Shown one piece after another: positions 17,908-27,058 of a stretch of DNA of 64,000 bases. The DNA comes from Bradyrhizobium quebecense (GTDB lineage: Bacteria > Pseudomonadota > Alphaproteobacteria > Rhizobiales > Xanthobacteraceae), in NCBI RefSeq assembly GCF_013373795.3, contig NZ_CP088025.1, positions 47,578 through 111,577 on the forward strand, written 5' to 3'. Under the pieces are notes generated by a model. The model saw nothing but the letters and a program-made list of their open reading frames with translations. It did not search any database and was not told where the DNA came from. Within the stretch, counting starts at the first letter, position 1; the number at the start of each line of letters is the position of its first letter. A program made the translations under genes and the position numbers.

Positions 17908-18073
17908 CGTTGGCCTAATAGGACAATTAGGACACGGAACGAACACTAACACCGTAGCTATCGATGCGTAGGTGCCATCCTTGCGAGAAGATACGCTGAA
18001 GCTGCTTGGGAAAATACAAAAGAAATAAAGTAGGCCTAAAGCCTGATCGGCGAAGCCGGATGCTCCTATCTGA

Positions 18074-18095
18074 CCTCGACGATACGATGGTAAGT
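18074..18095 (+). promoter_or_regulatory. 22-bp motif shared with 20968-20989
   Basis: CCTCGACGATACGATGGTAAGT lies 16 bp upstream of the start at 18112. An almost identical copy (20 of 22 bases) occurs upstream of the gene at 21032. Two independent upstream positions suggest a shared promoter or regulator site. Confidence 0.45.
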
Positions 18096-18111
18096 TGTGT
18101 AGGTTGGAAGG

Positions 18112-18805
18112 ATGCAAACCAACCGCACAACCGTCGTTCAGTTCACCGGTAAGGCCAATCTTGTGGATCGTGTACTGCAGGACGGTTGGTTCAAATCGAC
18201 CGCGACCGCGATGGCTATGATATGCTCTCGGCGCCGGAAAATATCGCGAAGCTGCTCGGTAACCCGATTATGGGCCGTGCCGGCAGAAGATCGAGCCCTT
18301 GATACCAACAGCGCCAGCTAGGGCGAACGCGAAATCACTGAGCGTGGTGCACGGCCTCGGATCATTCCCGATGCACACGGACGGCGCACACCGGCTCCAG
18401 CCGCCCCGGTTCGTGGTACTGGTGTGTGCTTCACCAGGCAGGTCCCCGGTCCCCACGACCTTGATGCGGTTTCGCGACTTGCAGATCGGCACATCAGAGC
18501 GAGCGCAGCTTGAAACGGCGCCCTTCCTCGTACGAAACGGCAGACGGTCATTCTATTCAACCATTTGCAGCCGATCTCGTCCCTTCATCCGGTTTGACGC
18601 AGGCTGCATGGTGCCGCAGAGCTCCGAAAGTGAGACGAGTGTCAAGCTGATCGCACATCGTGCGAATGAGGTTGGCTTCGCCCCTGTGCACTGGCGAACG
18701 GGAGATGTTCTCGTCATTGATAACTGGAATGTGCTGCACGGACGCGGTCTCGGGGTGTCTGAAGCATCGTCCGACAGGAAACTTTTGCGGGTGAGCGTCC
18801 AATGA
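18112..18805 (+). pseudogene. TauD/TfdA-like dioxygenase with frameshifts
   Basis: The best-preserved part (18299-18805) carries FPMHTDGAH (the HxD iron ligands), NWNVLHGRG (distal His) and a final Arg block (SDRKLLRVSV), the Fe(II)/2-oxoglutarate dioxygenase pattern of the TauD group. Upstream, the same protein continues in a second frame (DGYDMLSAPENIAKLLGNPI) and apparently a third (ANLVDRVLQDGWF) starting at ATG 18112. Frame changes are needed near 18200 and 18300. The gene is most likely inactive unless these are sequencing errors. Its end overlaps the next gene by ATGA, so it belonged to that operon. Confidence 0.6.
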
Positions 18806-19761
18806 AGAAACCGGCTCCCAAAGCGCTAGCTATGACCACAGCCCTTTCGGCGGATGCGCTGATGGGAAAGTCACAGACCTATATCGGCCGCGCCCTGGCG
18901 GCCAAAGCGGCCCGGTCGATGGGCGAATACCAGCTCTGGGCATCACTGGCACTCGAATTGGTTGGCAAGGCAGCTCTAGCAAAGATCCACCCGTGCCTTG
19001 TGGCCGACCCGAACAGCTCGGCTTCGTTGTTTGCGGCGGCAGGACGGAGCGTAGACACGGATATCAAAACCATCATCGCAAAGACGGTGTTCGATCGGCT
19101 CGCACATGTATCGAAGCGGTTTGACGAAAGCACGAAGAAATTCTGCACCAACATGAGCGAGAAGCGGAATGCCGAGCTGCACTCGGGTGAGGCTCCGTTC
19201 GAGGGCGTGATTGCGTCCTCTTGGGAGGGCCGCTACTGGCACACAGCGGAAATCATTCTTGAGGCCAGTGACAGTTCGATCGAAGCTTGGCTCGGTGCCG
19301 ACAAGGCCAAGGCCCCCAAGGAATTGCTCGCCGAATACACGCATGCGACTGAGCAAGCGGCGAAGGTTCGCGTGCAAACGGCGGCTGACGCCTTCGGCGC
19401 ACGTCCGAGGAAGGAACGCGAAGAAGCGCACGCTAAGGCAGCCGCGATAGGCCTATGGAACATGCGGAACAGTTTCAGACAACACGCCGATGACATTTGG
19501 GAAGCGGAATGCCCGGCATGCAAATCACGGTCGTTCCTTGCGGGGGTCAAATATGACGAGGAGGTATCCGAGGATGACAACGAAGATGATCCCTATGAAG
19601 AGTTGGTCGATGTTTCTTATGTCGCGGAAGAATTCCTGTGCCCTTCCTGCAACCTGCATCTTGAAAGCCGCGACGCCATCGAGGCCGCTGGGTTGGAAGT
19701 CGATCGCATTGAGACAGAAACCCGCCAGCGCGAATACGAGCCGGACTACGGCAACGATTGA
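18802..19761 (+). CDS. HEPN-like protein with C-terminal zinc ribbon
   Basis: The 319-residue protein has an N-terminal helical domain with EYQLWASLALELVGKAAL and, about 80 residues on, EKRNAELHSGE. RNAELH gives R-x4-H, and the two elements together are the usual HEPN signature. The C-terminal part has ECPACKSRSFLAG and FLCPSCNLHL, two CxxC pairs forming a zinc ribbon interrupted by an acidic loop. A role in RNA cleavage or binding is an inference. It overlaps the dioxygenase remnant by ATGA. The next gene, a nuclease, follows after 35 bp. Confidence 0.65.
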   Translation: MKKPAPKALAMTTALSADALMGKSQTYIGRALAAKAARSMGEYQLWASLALELVGKAALAKIHPCLVADPNSSASLFAAAGRSVDTDIKTIIAKTVFDRLAHVSKRFDESTKKFCTNMSEKRNAELHSGEAPFEGVIASSWEGRYWHTAEIILEASDSSIEAWLGADKAKAPKELLAEYTHATEQAAKVRVQTAADAFGARPRKEREEAHAKAAAIGLWNMRNSFRQHADDIWEAECPACKSRSFLAGVKYDEEVSEDDNEDDPYEELVDVSYVAEEFLCPSCNLHLESRDAIEAAGLEVDRIETETRQREYEPDYGND

Positions 19762-19796
19762 GCTGGGTTACAGATTCTTTCAGAAGAGAACCCGAT

Positions 19797-20834
19797 ATGC
19801 CTACTTTGACGACCATGCGACTGCCGCCGCCGAAGGCCTGGCAGGAATTTGAGGACCTTGTGCTCGCCTCGCTCGGCCAGCGCTGGAAGACAACGACACT
19901 ACAGAGGAACGGCCGATCGGGCCAGGCGCAGGCCGGCGTCGATGTCTACGGGTCTGACGATATCGGAAGAAGGGTCGGAATCCAGTGCAAGAACTTCAAA
20001 GGCGCGCTGGGCCTGAAGGCCGTTCAAAAGGAAATCGAACGCGCAGCAAAATTCAAGGGCGGTCTTTCTGCGCTCTTCGTGGCGACAACCGCCGAGACGG
20101 ACGCGCGGCTGCAGGAGGAAGTGCGCCTTCTGTCGGATACGCGTGTCGCAGCGGGTAACTTTGCCGTGGCACTGCTGTTCTGGGATGACATCGTTGACGG
20201 TCTCGTAGCCAACCCTGCCCTGCTTCGCGCTCACTATCCACAAATTCAGATTGAGAGTCGGGCGATGCCAAGTCGAGAGCGGCTCTTGGCTGCCCTGGAG
20301 TTTGGCTACTACGCACCGTATTTATGGCACTACGTTCTGCTCACATTTGGCGAAGTCGGCCAGATGGCCAACACGGAGCCGGACACGGTCAAAGTCATTG
20401 CCCGAATGGTTGAGCAGCGCGCACAGCAGCTGTTTGCTCCGAAAGAAGCAAAAGCAATTACCAAGTGCATCAAAGCGATCGTCGATGGCAGCTATGCCAC
20501 GCGTAAAGACCAAGAGTCGTGGGATCACGTGGAAGATTGCGCCAAGCGCATCGCCACGCATGCCAGTACGCTTTCATCGCTTCTGCCGATTTCGGAAGGG
20601 AATGTGTTGGAAACGGGGATCACTCTCGGGCGCCTCTATCACCACGTGGATGATCTTCCGTCAAAGACCGTGCGCGATGATGTACGGCGGCGCTTGCGGG
20701 GCATCTTGCCGGCCGAGTGCCAGAAAGAGGTTGATGGCAGGTTCAAGGCTGCGGCCAAAGTATCCTCGGGTTATACGTGGGCCTCGAGGATATATACCTG
20801 TCTCGACCGGGAAATTCGCTGGGCTTCGTTCTAA
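19797..20834 (+). CDS. PD-(D/E)XK (Mrr-like) nuclease-domain protein
   Basis: With the start at ATG 19797 (AGAAGAGAA precedes it) the product has 345 residues. The N-terminus WQEFEDLVLASLGQRWKTTT, then GVDVYGSDDIGRRVGIQCKN, is a restriction-endonuclease-like core: Glu, then Asp, then Gln-x-Lys. This is the layout of Mrr-type nucleases that cut foreign or modified DNA. The following strand-helix (GLSALFVATTAETDARLQEE) fits the fold. The C-terminal 200 residues are helical and may be a sensor or partner domain. It directly follows the HEPN-zinc ribbon gene, so the two may be one defence unit. Confidence 0.7.
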   Translation: MPTLTTMRLPPPKAWQEFEDLVLASLGQRWKTTTLQRNGRSGQAQAGVDVYGSDDIGRRVGIQCKNFKGALGLKAVQKEIERAAKFKGGLSALFVATTAETDARLQEEVRLLSDTRVAAGNFAVALLFWDDIVDGLVANPALLRAHYPQIQIESRAMPSRERLLAALEFGYYAPYLWHYVLLTFGEVGQMANTEPDTVKVIARMVEQRAQQLFAPKEAKAITKCIKAIVDGSYATRKDQESWDHVEDCAKRIATHASTLSSLLPISEGNVLETGITLGRLYHHVDDLPSKTVRDDVRRRLRGILPAECQKEVDGRFKAAAKVSSGYTWASRIYTCLDREIRWASF

Positions 20835-20967
20835 CCCGATAGGTTTTGGTGCTGGGCTCCCATGCGCTGATGACGATCCTAAAACACTCTCTCACCCCGT
20901 TTGGCGTCCAAGTCGAACTCCCGTATCTCAACACCGGGGCCGACGAGATGCCGCACGATTGATCCGC

Positions 20968-20989
20968 CCTCGACGATACGACGGTAGGT
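20968..20989 (+). promoter_or_regulatory. 22-bp motif shared with 18074-18095
   Basis: CCTCGACGATACGACGGTAGGT lies 42 bp upstream of the start at 21032 and repeats the motif upstream of 18112. A short leader frame (MPPARNPSHD) begins at 21007 and overlaps the downstream ATG. Confidence 0.45.
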
Positions 20990-21031
20990 CATGTAAGATA
21001 CAAAGCATGCCTCCAGCACGAAATCCGAGCC

Positions 21032-21679
21032 ATGACTAATCTTAAGAAACTCAGCGAAGACACCTTCAGGGCCGCGCAAAGCCCGGCAATTTGGCTGCTA
21101 ACGGCGGAGCGGTTGCGTGATGGCGCAGAAGCGATCCTTACGCACGAACAAGCGTTTGAGGTCTCTTACTTCCAAGCCCATAGCGCCGCCGTCCAAGAAG
21201 CTATGGCGATCGCCTATAGCGAAGGCAATGACTCAGGGGTTGCAGACATCAAGGCACGCGCGCCAAACTATCCTGCGGCGCAGCTTCTGTATGGTTACGC
21301 ACTGGAAAATCTGTTGAAGGGAATCTGGGTCGCGAAAGACCCTTCGCTGATCTCCAGCGGCAAACTGAACCGCAAATTAGCCTCGCACGATGTGGTGAAG
21401 TTGGCGAAGCAAGCGGGTTTTGTACTCCACACGCAGGAAGTACCCGTTGCACAAGCGCTCTCAAGACTCTCGGTATGGGCGGGGCGCTACCCGGTCGCGC
21501 TGCTTGAAGCTGAGTTTGCTTCCACGCCGAACGCCGACGAACTTCTGGACTACGGTTCGCGCCATCCGATTGTTAAAGCGATGTATGCACGCGGTCACGC
21601 TGAACTGACAGCCCTGCTCCCGAAACCGATCTCAAACCGGCATGGCGCTGTCGTGGTTTTCCGCCAACCCGGAACGTAA
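21032..21679 (+). CDS. HEPN-like hypothetical protein
   Basis: The 215-residue helical protein contains YPAAQLLYGYALENLLKGIW, then KLASHDVVKLAKQAGF. This helix pair plus an SHD-x2-KLA block is the layout seen in uncharacterised HEPN or AbiV-like proteins. I see no clear R-x4-H, so catalysis is uncertain. It may be the non-catalytic kind. It is a single gene with its own upstream motif. The 280 bp that follow, up to the methyltransferase, hold no gene I can support. Confidence 0.5.
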   Translation: MTNLKKLSEDTFRAAQSPAIWLLTAERLRDGAEAILTHEQAFEVSYFQAHSAAVQEAMAIAYSEGNDSGVADIKARAPNYPAAQLLYGYALENLLKGIWVAKDPSLISSGKLNRKLASHDVVKLAKQAGFVLHTQEVPVAQALSRLSVWAGRYPVALLEAEFASTPNADELLDYGSRHPIVKAMYARGHAELTALLPKPISNRHGAVVVFRQPGT

Positions 21680-21996
21680 CGGGCATTTCAGCCGCCTGCC
21701 CGGCGCGCCCGACCCGGCTTCCATCGTGGATGTGGGGATTTTCACCCTTCGGTGACCGGTCTCGATGCCAAGCCAGTCTATGCGGCGTGGGTGCGAACGT
21801 GGCGGCGCCCAGAGCCCAGTCCCACCTTATATCGGCGGGATTCCCCGTCCCAATGGCCCACAATCTGGGCCGCCAGCCGGGTGAAATCGCCTGTGTAACG
21901 CTACTTTTGCCAACTTGCGGTTGACAAGCAAAATGGGCAGAGTCCCTGCGACCCATCCAATTGCGGGAAAAGCTCCGTTTTGAAAAGCCGATTACC

Positions 21997-23139
21997 ATGC
22001 CACGCCACCAAGTTGCTGGGAAACAAGCTACCGGCAGCACAAAACGCATATGGACAGCAAGTTCAACGGTAAAGTCCGATTGGACCTTCCATCAAATCGC
22101 GCCTTACATCGGCCGAATGAAAACATCGATGGCGCGTGCGCTCATCCTTGATAATTCAAAAAAAGGCGATCTGATTGTCGATCCCTTCTGCGGAAGTGGT
22201 GCAGTTGCACTCGAGGCGTTCGCCAGCAACCGTGGGGTAATCGCAGGTGATTGGAATCCATATGCTGTCCTGTTGACGCGGGCGAAGCTCTTTGCCCCCA
22301 AGAGCGAACAAGCGGCATTGAAGCGGCTAAAGGCCACTTGGAAATTGTCGCGCGAATTGTTGCCAAAGCAAGACCTTAGAACAGTGCCAGCTTGGGTACG
22401 CCGCTTTTTCCATCAAGACACACTGCGAAATGCGCTCGCGTTTCGCGACGCATGCGTCGAGCGGGGTGACGATTTCCTTCTTGGGTGTCTGCTTGGTATC
22501 CTACATCATCAGAGACCGGGCTTTCTCTCGTTTCCAAGTAGCCATCTCGTTCCCTATCTTCGTAGCCGGAAATTCCCAAAGAATCTATTTGCGTCGCTTT
22601 ATGAGGAGCGCGAGGTTTTACCTCGGCTACAAGCAAAGGTTCTCCGTACCTATAAGAGACCCATACATAATCGTGGTTTGACACGGCGCATACATCGAGT
22701 GGACGCGCGGAAGTTCCCAAGGCCAAAGCAAATATCGGCCGTCATTACGAGTCCACCGTATATGAACGAACTCGACTACGTCAGGGACAATCGATTGCGG
22801 CTTTGGTTCATTGAGCGCTCACTCCCGAAGGGGTTAGAGCTCGTGGGGCGCGACCGTGAAGCTGCGTTTCGTGAACTGATGCGCTCTGTGTGCGCGCGGC
22901 TTGCACCCAACATAAAAAAGGGTGGCAAGTTCGTTCTTGTCGTCGGCGATGCGACACGCGGTAGTGGTCGCAAGGGAAGGACGGGAGCAATAACGCGCCA
23001 GCTATTTAAGGACGATGACGCGTTTAGAGAGTTTCACCTCGAAAAGAGCTATCAGGATAAAATCCCGGATGTCCGTCGTTCGCGGCGTGAGTGTAAAGGG
23101 ACGCGGTCTGAAACAATCTTGGTCTATCGGAAGCGCTGA
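21997..23139 (+). CDS. DNA methyltransferase (N4-cytosine/N6-adenine type)
   Basis: Starting at ATG 21997 the enzyme has 380 residues; a TTG at 21961 would add 12. Motif I (DPFCGSGAVALEAF, about residues 62-75) binds S-adenosylmethionine and motif IV (TSPPYMNELDY) is the catalytic site of exocyclic amino methylases. The order motif IV after motif I with FxGxG DPFCGSG is unusual for the simplest classes and fits circularly varied DNA modification methylases. The protein ends RSETILVYRKR. It opens a cluster with a kinase 44 bp downstream and has no adjacent restriction subunit, so it may mark self DNA for this system. Confidence 0.75.
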   Translation: MPRHQVAGKQATGSTKRIWTASSTVKSDWTFHQIAPYIGRMKTSMARALILDNSKKGDLIVDPFCGSGAVALEAFASNRGVIAGDWNPYAVLLTRAKLFAPKSEQAALKRLKATWKLSRELLPKQDLRTVPAWVRRFFHQDTLRNALAFRDACVERGDDFLLGCLLGILHHQRPGFLSFPSSHLVPYLRSRKFPKNLFASLYEEREVLPRLQAKVLRTYKRPIHNRGLTRRIHRVDARKFPRPKQISAVITSPPYMNELDYVRDNRLRLWFIERSLPKGLELVGRDREAAFRELMRSVCARLAPNIKKGGKFVLVVGDATRGSGRKGRTGAITRQLFKDDDAFREFHLEKSYQDKIPDVRRSRRECKGTRSETILVYRKR

Positions 23140-23183
23140 GAGTTTTTCGATTTCCATCTCTTTTTTCTTTTTGGAATTTCATC

Positions 23184-23924
23184 ATGACTCGACCACCAAA
23201 AGACGATGCATGGTGTACCAGCCTTGCGGGCAAGACGGTCGAACGGTATAAATTGGATGAGTACATCGGCGCCGGACGGATTGGTTATGTCTACAAGGCC
23301 CATCTCGAAGAGGTTCCAGGCGTATCCCGCGCCGTAAAATGCATTTTCGGAGATTTGAAAGAAGGCTGGGAACACGAACTGCAGAAAGTCATGCAATTGC
23401 AGGTCGTCGAAAGCGTGGTCCACTTCCATCACTTAGGCGCTGCCCAAATATCGCACGGTGGGAGAACACGCACCTGTCAATTCACCGTTTGGGATTACAT
23501 TGCCCCCGGACAAGACCTGAAGCGCTATCTAGCCCGCGTCAAAAAGATTCCGGCGACATTTGTATTCGCTGTGGTGGAGACCATTCTGCGCGTTTTGTAC
23601 CAATGCGAGAGAAACGGGGTCTCCCGGCATGGTGACTTGCACGCTGGCAACATTTTGATTGGCGACGACACGAATGCACGGTTGGATGATCAACTCCAGC
23701 TGCGCGACCCGATCTATGTTTCCGATTTCGGCTACGGCACCAGCGGCGCGGTTATGAGTCCCAAGGACGATTACGCCGGGCTCGCTCAGATATTCAATCA
23801 AATGGTCTCCTATGTTGAATATGAGAAGGCGACACCGACCGACCGGCAGTTGCTTGAAGCAATGAAACTGACTTCGGGAAGTTATTGCGTGAGCCGGAAG
23901 GCGCCGAGCGCAGAAGCCCGATGA
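23184..23924 (+). CDS. Serine/threonine protein kinase-like protein
   Basis: The 246-residue kinase domain has the glycine loop IGAGRIGYVYKA, the ATP lysine in RAVKCIF (Lys52), the catalytic loop HGDLHAGNIL (Asp151, Asn156; HGD replaces HRD) and DFG (Asp181). All residues needed for phosphotransfer are present. It is short after DFG and carries no membrane helix or sensor domain, so it is probably cytoplasmic and controlled by partners. Its stop overlaps the start of the ATPase gene by ATGA, which strongly suggests that the two products act together. Confidence 0.75.
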   Translation: MTRPPKDDAWCTSLAGKTVERYKLDEYIGAGRIGYVYKAHLEEVPGVSRAVKCIFGDLKEGWEHELQKVMQLQVVESVVHFHHLGAAQISHGGRTRTCQFTVWDYIAPGQDLKRYLARVKKIPATFVFAVVETILRVLYQCERNGVSRHGDLHAGNILIGDDTNARLDDQLQLRDPIYVSDFGYGTSGAVMSPKDDYAGLAQIFNQMVSYVEYEKATPTDRQLLEAMKLTSGSYCVSRKAPSAEAR

Positions 23925-25879
23925 AACTCTTAAAGATGCTTGGGGATCTGAAGCAGCGTATCCAAATCGGCGAAAGGGTCCCGGTGGACCGCAACGATGG
24001 GGGACCAACAAGCCCAGCGCCCCCAGCGGATGGTTCATCGGTCGGCCAGTTCCAAGTAAGCGAAATGATCGGTGATCGCTGGGAGTGGTGGAAGCGATTG
24101 TTCGTGCCGACCGTACCATCGCACTCAAAAATCTTGGCATTGGACATCCCGACCGTGGTTACTGGACCGCGCGGGTGCGGCAAAACCATGTTCTTCCGGC
24201 GGTTGAGTGAGAGGCTAATCGTCGAATGTGGCGAAGTCCCCGAGCTGCAGAGTGCGAAGCGATTTGTCGCGCTCTACGTGAACGCTAATGATTTTGCAGA
24301 TGCATTCGCCCACTACCCAGAAAGCCCCACGCCGGAGGATGAGCGCCGCCTCATCTGTTACGCTAACCTGTGCATTCTTGCCGACTTATTAAGCGTGCAG
24401 TCGGCCAGGGCCGGCCGCAAAGAACCTGCCACGGACAAGCTACTTTCACTCGTGCAACAGTGGCTCGTACCTCCGGCATTCAATTCGCTCGTAGTCGGCG
24501 AAGATCGGCTGGAGCGTTATCGCGCCGTGTTGGAGCAAACCAAGTGGTCGTTCTCGAAGCAGGGTTCAGGGAAGCTTTTTCCGGGTTACAATGAGTTGTC
24601 GCAGCATCGGTGGCTTCCGGAACTCGTGCGGCAAGCGCGGACGTGCTGCCCGTGGATCGGTGATCGTACAGTACTTCTCTTCGTTGATGACTTTTCTACA
24701 CCTCGCGTTTCGATGGCCATGCAGAAAGTTTTGAACCGATTGCTACTGCAGCGATCTTCCGAGTTTTTAGCAAAGGTCGCCACGGAAGCTCGCAGTACTT
24801 TTCTTCCTGAGGATTCAAGCGGAAAAGTGCTCCAGGACGGTGATGATTATCAATTTGTTGATATGGGAGAGGAGTCGCTCTTCCTTCCAGACTCTCAACG
24901 ACTGGCCTTCCTAGACCAGGTTTTCAGCCGGCGACTGCGTATCGAACCACGCATGCCGCAAGCAAGCCTCGGCCTCAAAGCGCTGCTTGGTCACCAAGGC
25001 TTGTCAAAGACTGAATTTGCCCGTCGCTTGCGCATGTCGCATGTCGGTAAGCCGCCGTCAGAACAGATTCCTGTCCACGGCGACTCCCAGCGGCGCGGAA
25101 GATCAAGGGCTCGCATTCTATATTATGGCGACGACGTGTTTTCGAACCTTTGGTCCGGTGACACGCGAACAATGATTCAACTGGTAAGTGACGTATTCGA
25201 GGCCGTGGTCAAAAAGGACGGTTCTTCGCAGATCACGGTCCCGGTAGAGCCCGCAATCCAAGATCGGGCATTCCGAGACCGCGGAGGAGAGTGGCTGAAC
25301 TCAAACACGCGGAACGAGCCCACCGACCCGTTGCGTGTCAAAAATGGATTGGTTGATGCACAACGATTGCAACCTGGATTTGCCTTGTGCGGGACATATG
25401 GCTCCCATTTGAAGGCCATTGTCGAAGCCTTCGTCGCAGCGGCCACCCAGCTACTGACTGGGCCGACATACGAAATGAAGGAAAACGGCAATACGCGCGA
25501 AGTCCCGCGAATGGCTTTTCGCTTGGAGATCGTTGATGAGTTTCGGCTGAACGGGCTGGCCGAGGAAATTTATCGAGATCTTGTACGGTACGGGCTGTTC
25601 ATGCTCGACAATCGCGGAAAGAGCGTGCGAGGAGCCTTTGTCCCACGCTTATACCTTCGACGTCTCCTTCTGCCCTATTGTACCCTCGCCCTCTCCAAAC
25701 GCGACAGCGTCGCGATGACTTGCGAGCAATTTCGTCAACTTCTGTTGACCCCTGACTCCTTTAAGGCGGGATTGACCCGCAAGATTGCATCAAAGGATCA
25801 GCTCTCGATGTCCTTTGACCCGGCTCAATTCACGCCGGAGCCCGGCGATGAATATAACGATCTAGGCGACGCGTTATGA
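23921..25879 (+). CDS. P-loop ATPase (ORC/CDC6-like or STAND-like)
   Basis: The 652-residue protein begins at the ATG overlapping the kinase stop. Walker A is GPRGCGKT (residues 82-89) and Walker B TVLLFVDDFS. The region between them is long and irregular, as in ORC/CDC6-type and STAND NTPases of conflict systems. The C-terminal half has helical segments and no known motif. It ends in an ATGA overlap with the next gene. I infer an ATP-dependent sensor or switch working with the kinase. The exact NTPase clade cannot be fixed by eye. Confidence 0.65.
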   Translation: MKLLKMLGDLKQRIQIGERVPVDRNDGGPTSPAPPADGSSVGQFQVSEMIGDRWEWWKRLFVPTVPSHSKILALDIPTVVTGPRGCGKTMFFRRLSERLIVECGEVPELQSAKRFVALYVNANDFADAFAHYPESPTPEDERRLICYANLCILADLLSVQSARAGRKEPATDKLLSLVQQWLVPPAFNSLVVGEDRLERYRAVLEQTKWSFSKQGSGKLFPGYNELSQHRWLPELVRQARTCCPWIGDRTVLLFVDDFSTPRVSMAMQKVLNRLLLQRSSEFLAKVATEARSTFLPEDSSGKVLQDGDDYQFVDMGEESLFLPDSQRLAFLDQVFSRRLRIEPRMPQASLGLKALLGHQGLSKTEFARRLRMSHVGKPPSEQIPVHGDSQRRGRSRARILYYGDDVFSNLWSGDTRTMIQLVSDVFEAVVKKDGSSQITVPVEPAIQDRAFRDRGGEWLNSNTRNEPTDPLRVKNGLVDAQRLQPGFALCGTYGSHLKAIVEAFVAAATQLLTGPTYEMKENGNTREVPRMAFRLEIVDEFRLNGLAEEIYRDLVRYGLFMLDNRGKSVRGAFVPRLYLRRLLLPYCTLALSKRDSVAMTCEQFRQLLLTPDSFKAGLTRKIASKDQLSMSFDPAQFTPEPGDEYNDLGDAL

Positions 25880-26976
25880 CGCGACAACTTCAATCATCTC
25901 TCATGCAAACACTGCCTGGAATGGTCAGGACAGAGGAAATTGCGCTTACCACCGGCGATGTTTTGGTCCATGCGCCAGGCTTCGAGGATCGTACACTAGC
26001 GGTTACACGCGGACTCAACGTCAATGGAAAGGCCAGCGGCATACTGCTCCGCTATGAACCCGCCAACGCGACAAACCGACTGGCCGAGGTGCGCTCGTCT
26101 CTTGAAAAGCAAGGAATCGCCGTTTCCGATGACGACGTCCTAACCTATGACCGCTTTTTACCGGGTGATTTTGAAGATCGGCTTCGATTGCGCTTCAAGC
26201 TCCTGTCAGCGCAAAGGGTCGTGATCGATATTTCGACGATGTCGAAGCTTGCGATCTTATTGGTTCTCAACGCCTGTCTGGGCTCCGAATTCGACGTGGA
26301 TGTCATATATTCCGAAGCGCAGCACTATGGCCCGACCAAGGAAGAATTCGCAAACGCCAAGAAAGCCGGCAAGATTCAGCAGCCTTCCCTGCATGTATTC
26401 AATGGCATTCACGGAGTTGTCCGGGCGGACTCGCTGGCAAGCGTAGCAATGCAGGGACAATCGACCGCGGCCATCGTGTTCATGTCGTTCAATGACGCTT
26501 TGACGCAATTGCTTCTTAACACCGTCTATCCCGGGCGTCTTTTCCTCATAAACGGAAAACCCCCAGTTCATTCCTGGCGGGAGGCGGCAATGGCATGGGT
26601 CCACGAGCAGGTCAGGCGTGAATGGAACGAGGACAATCCTCTTGAGCCGAGCGGCTCCAACCTCCCCGCTCGGACGGCCTCGACCCTTGATTACCGTGAG
26701 TCTGTGGGTATTTTGCTCGATTTGTATTGGAAATTATCAACCAACCATCGGGTTCTTTTGGCTCCGAGTGGCAGCAAAATGCAGACGGTGGCTTGCTTTT
26801 TGGCGAAGGCGCTTCATCCTGACATTCATATTGAATATCCCTCCCCGGAAGGGTTTGCAAAAGAGTATAGTACTGGCACCGGCGACCGGTGGCTCTTGCC
26901 ACTTGGTAAGCTCGGAAGACTCCTATCGGAAATTGAAGGGGCGGAACGTCAGAATTTCTTGGAGATAGCTATATGA
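25876..26976 (+). CDS. Uncharacterised Rossmann-like protein of the kinase-ATPase cluster
   Basis: The 366-residue product overlaps the ATPase gene by ATGA. It has an alternating strand-helix pattern with recurrent motifs: HAPGFEDRTLAV near the N-terminus, VVIDISTMSKLAILLVLNAC, DVIYSEAQHYGP, and near the C-terminus LLAPSGSKMQTVACFLAKAL and YSTGTGDRWLLP. It looks like two Rossmannoid halves that could bind a nucleotide or signal molecule. I do not recognise a named family. No membrane segment or nuclease motif is visible. Its tight coupling to the kinase and ATPase makes it a core part of that cluster. Confidence 0.6.
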   Translation: MTRQLQSSLMQTLPGMVRTEEIALTTGDVLVHAPGFEDRTLAVTRGLNVNGKASGILLRYEPANATNRLAEVRSSLEKQGIAVSDDDVLTYDRFLPGDFEDRLRLRFKLLSAQRVVIDISTMSKLAILLVLNACLGSEFDVDVIYSEAQHYGPTKEEFANAKKAGKIQQPSLHVFNGIHGVVRADSLASVAMQGQSTAAIVFMSFNDALTQLLLNTVYPGRLFLINGKPPVHSWREAAMAWVHEQVRREWNEDNPLEPSGSNLPARTASTLDYRESVGILLDLYWKLSTNHRVLLAPSGSKMQTVACFLAKALHPDIHIEYPSPEGFAKEYSTGTGDRWLLPLGKLGRLLSEIEGAERQNFLEIAI

Positions 26977-27058
26977 GGACGACACATCGACCATTGGGCG
27001 GCGCTAAAACGGAGACGGGTTCTCGCGCACGTGGAAGTATGAGTCAGGGGTCATAGAG

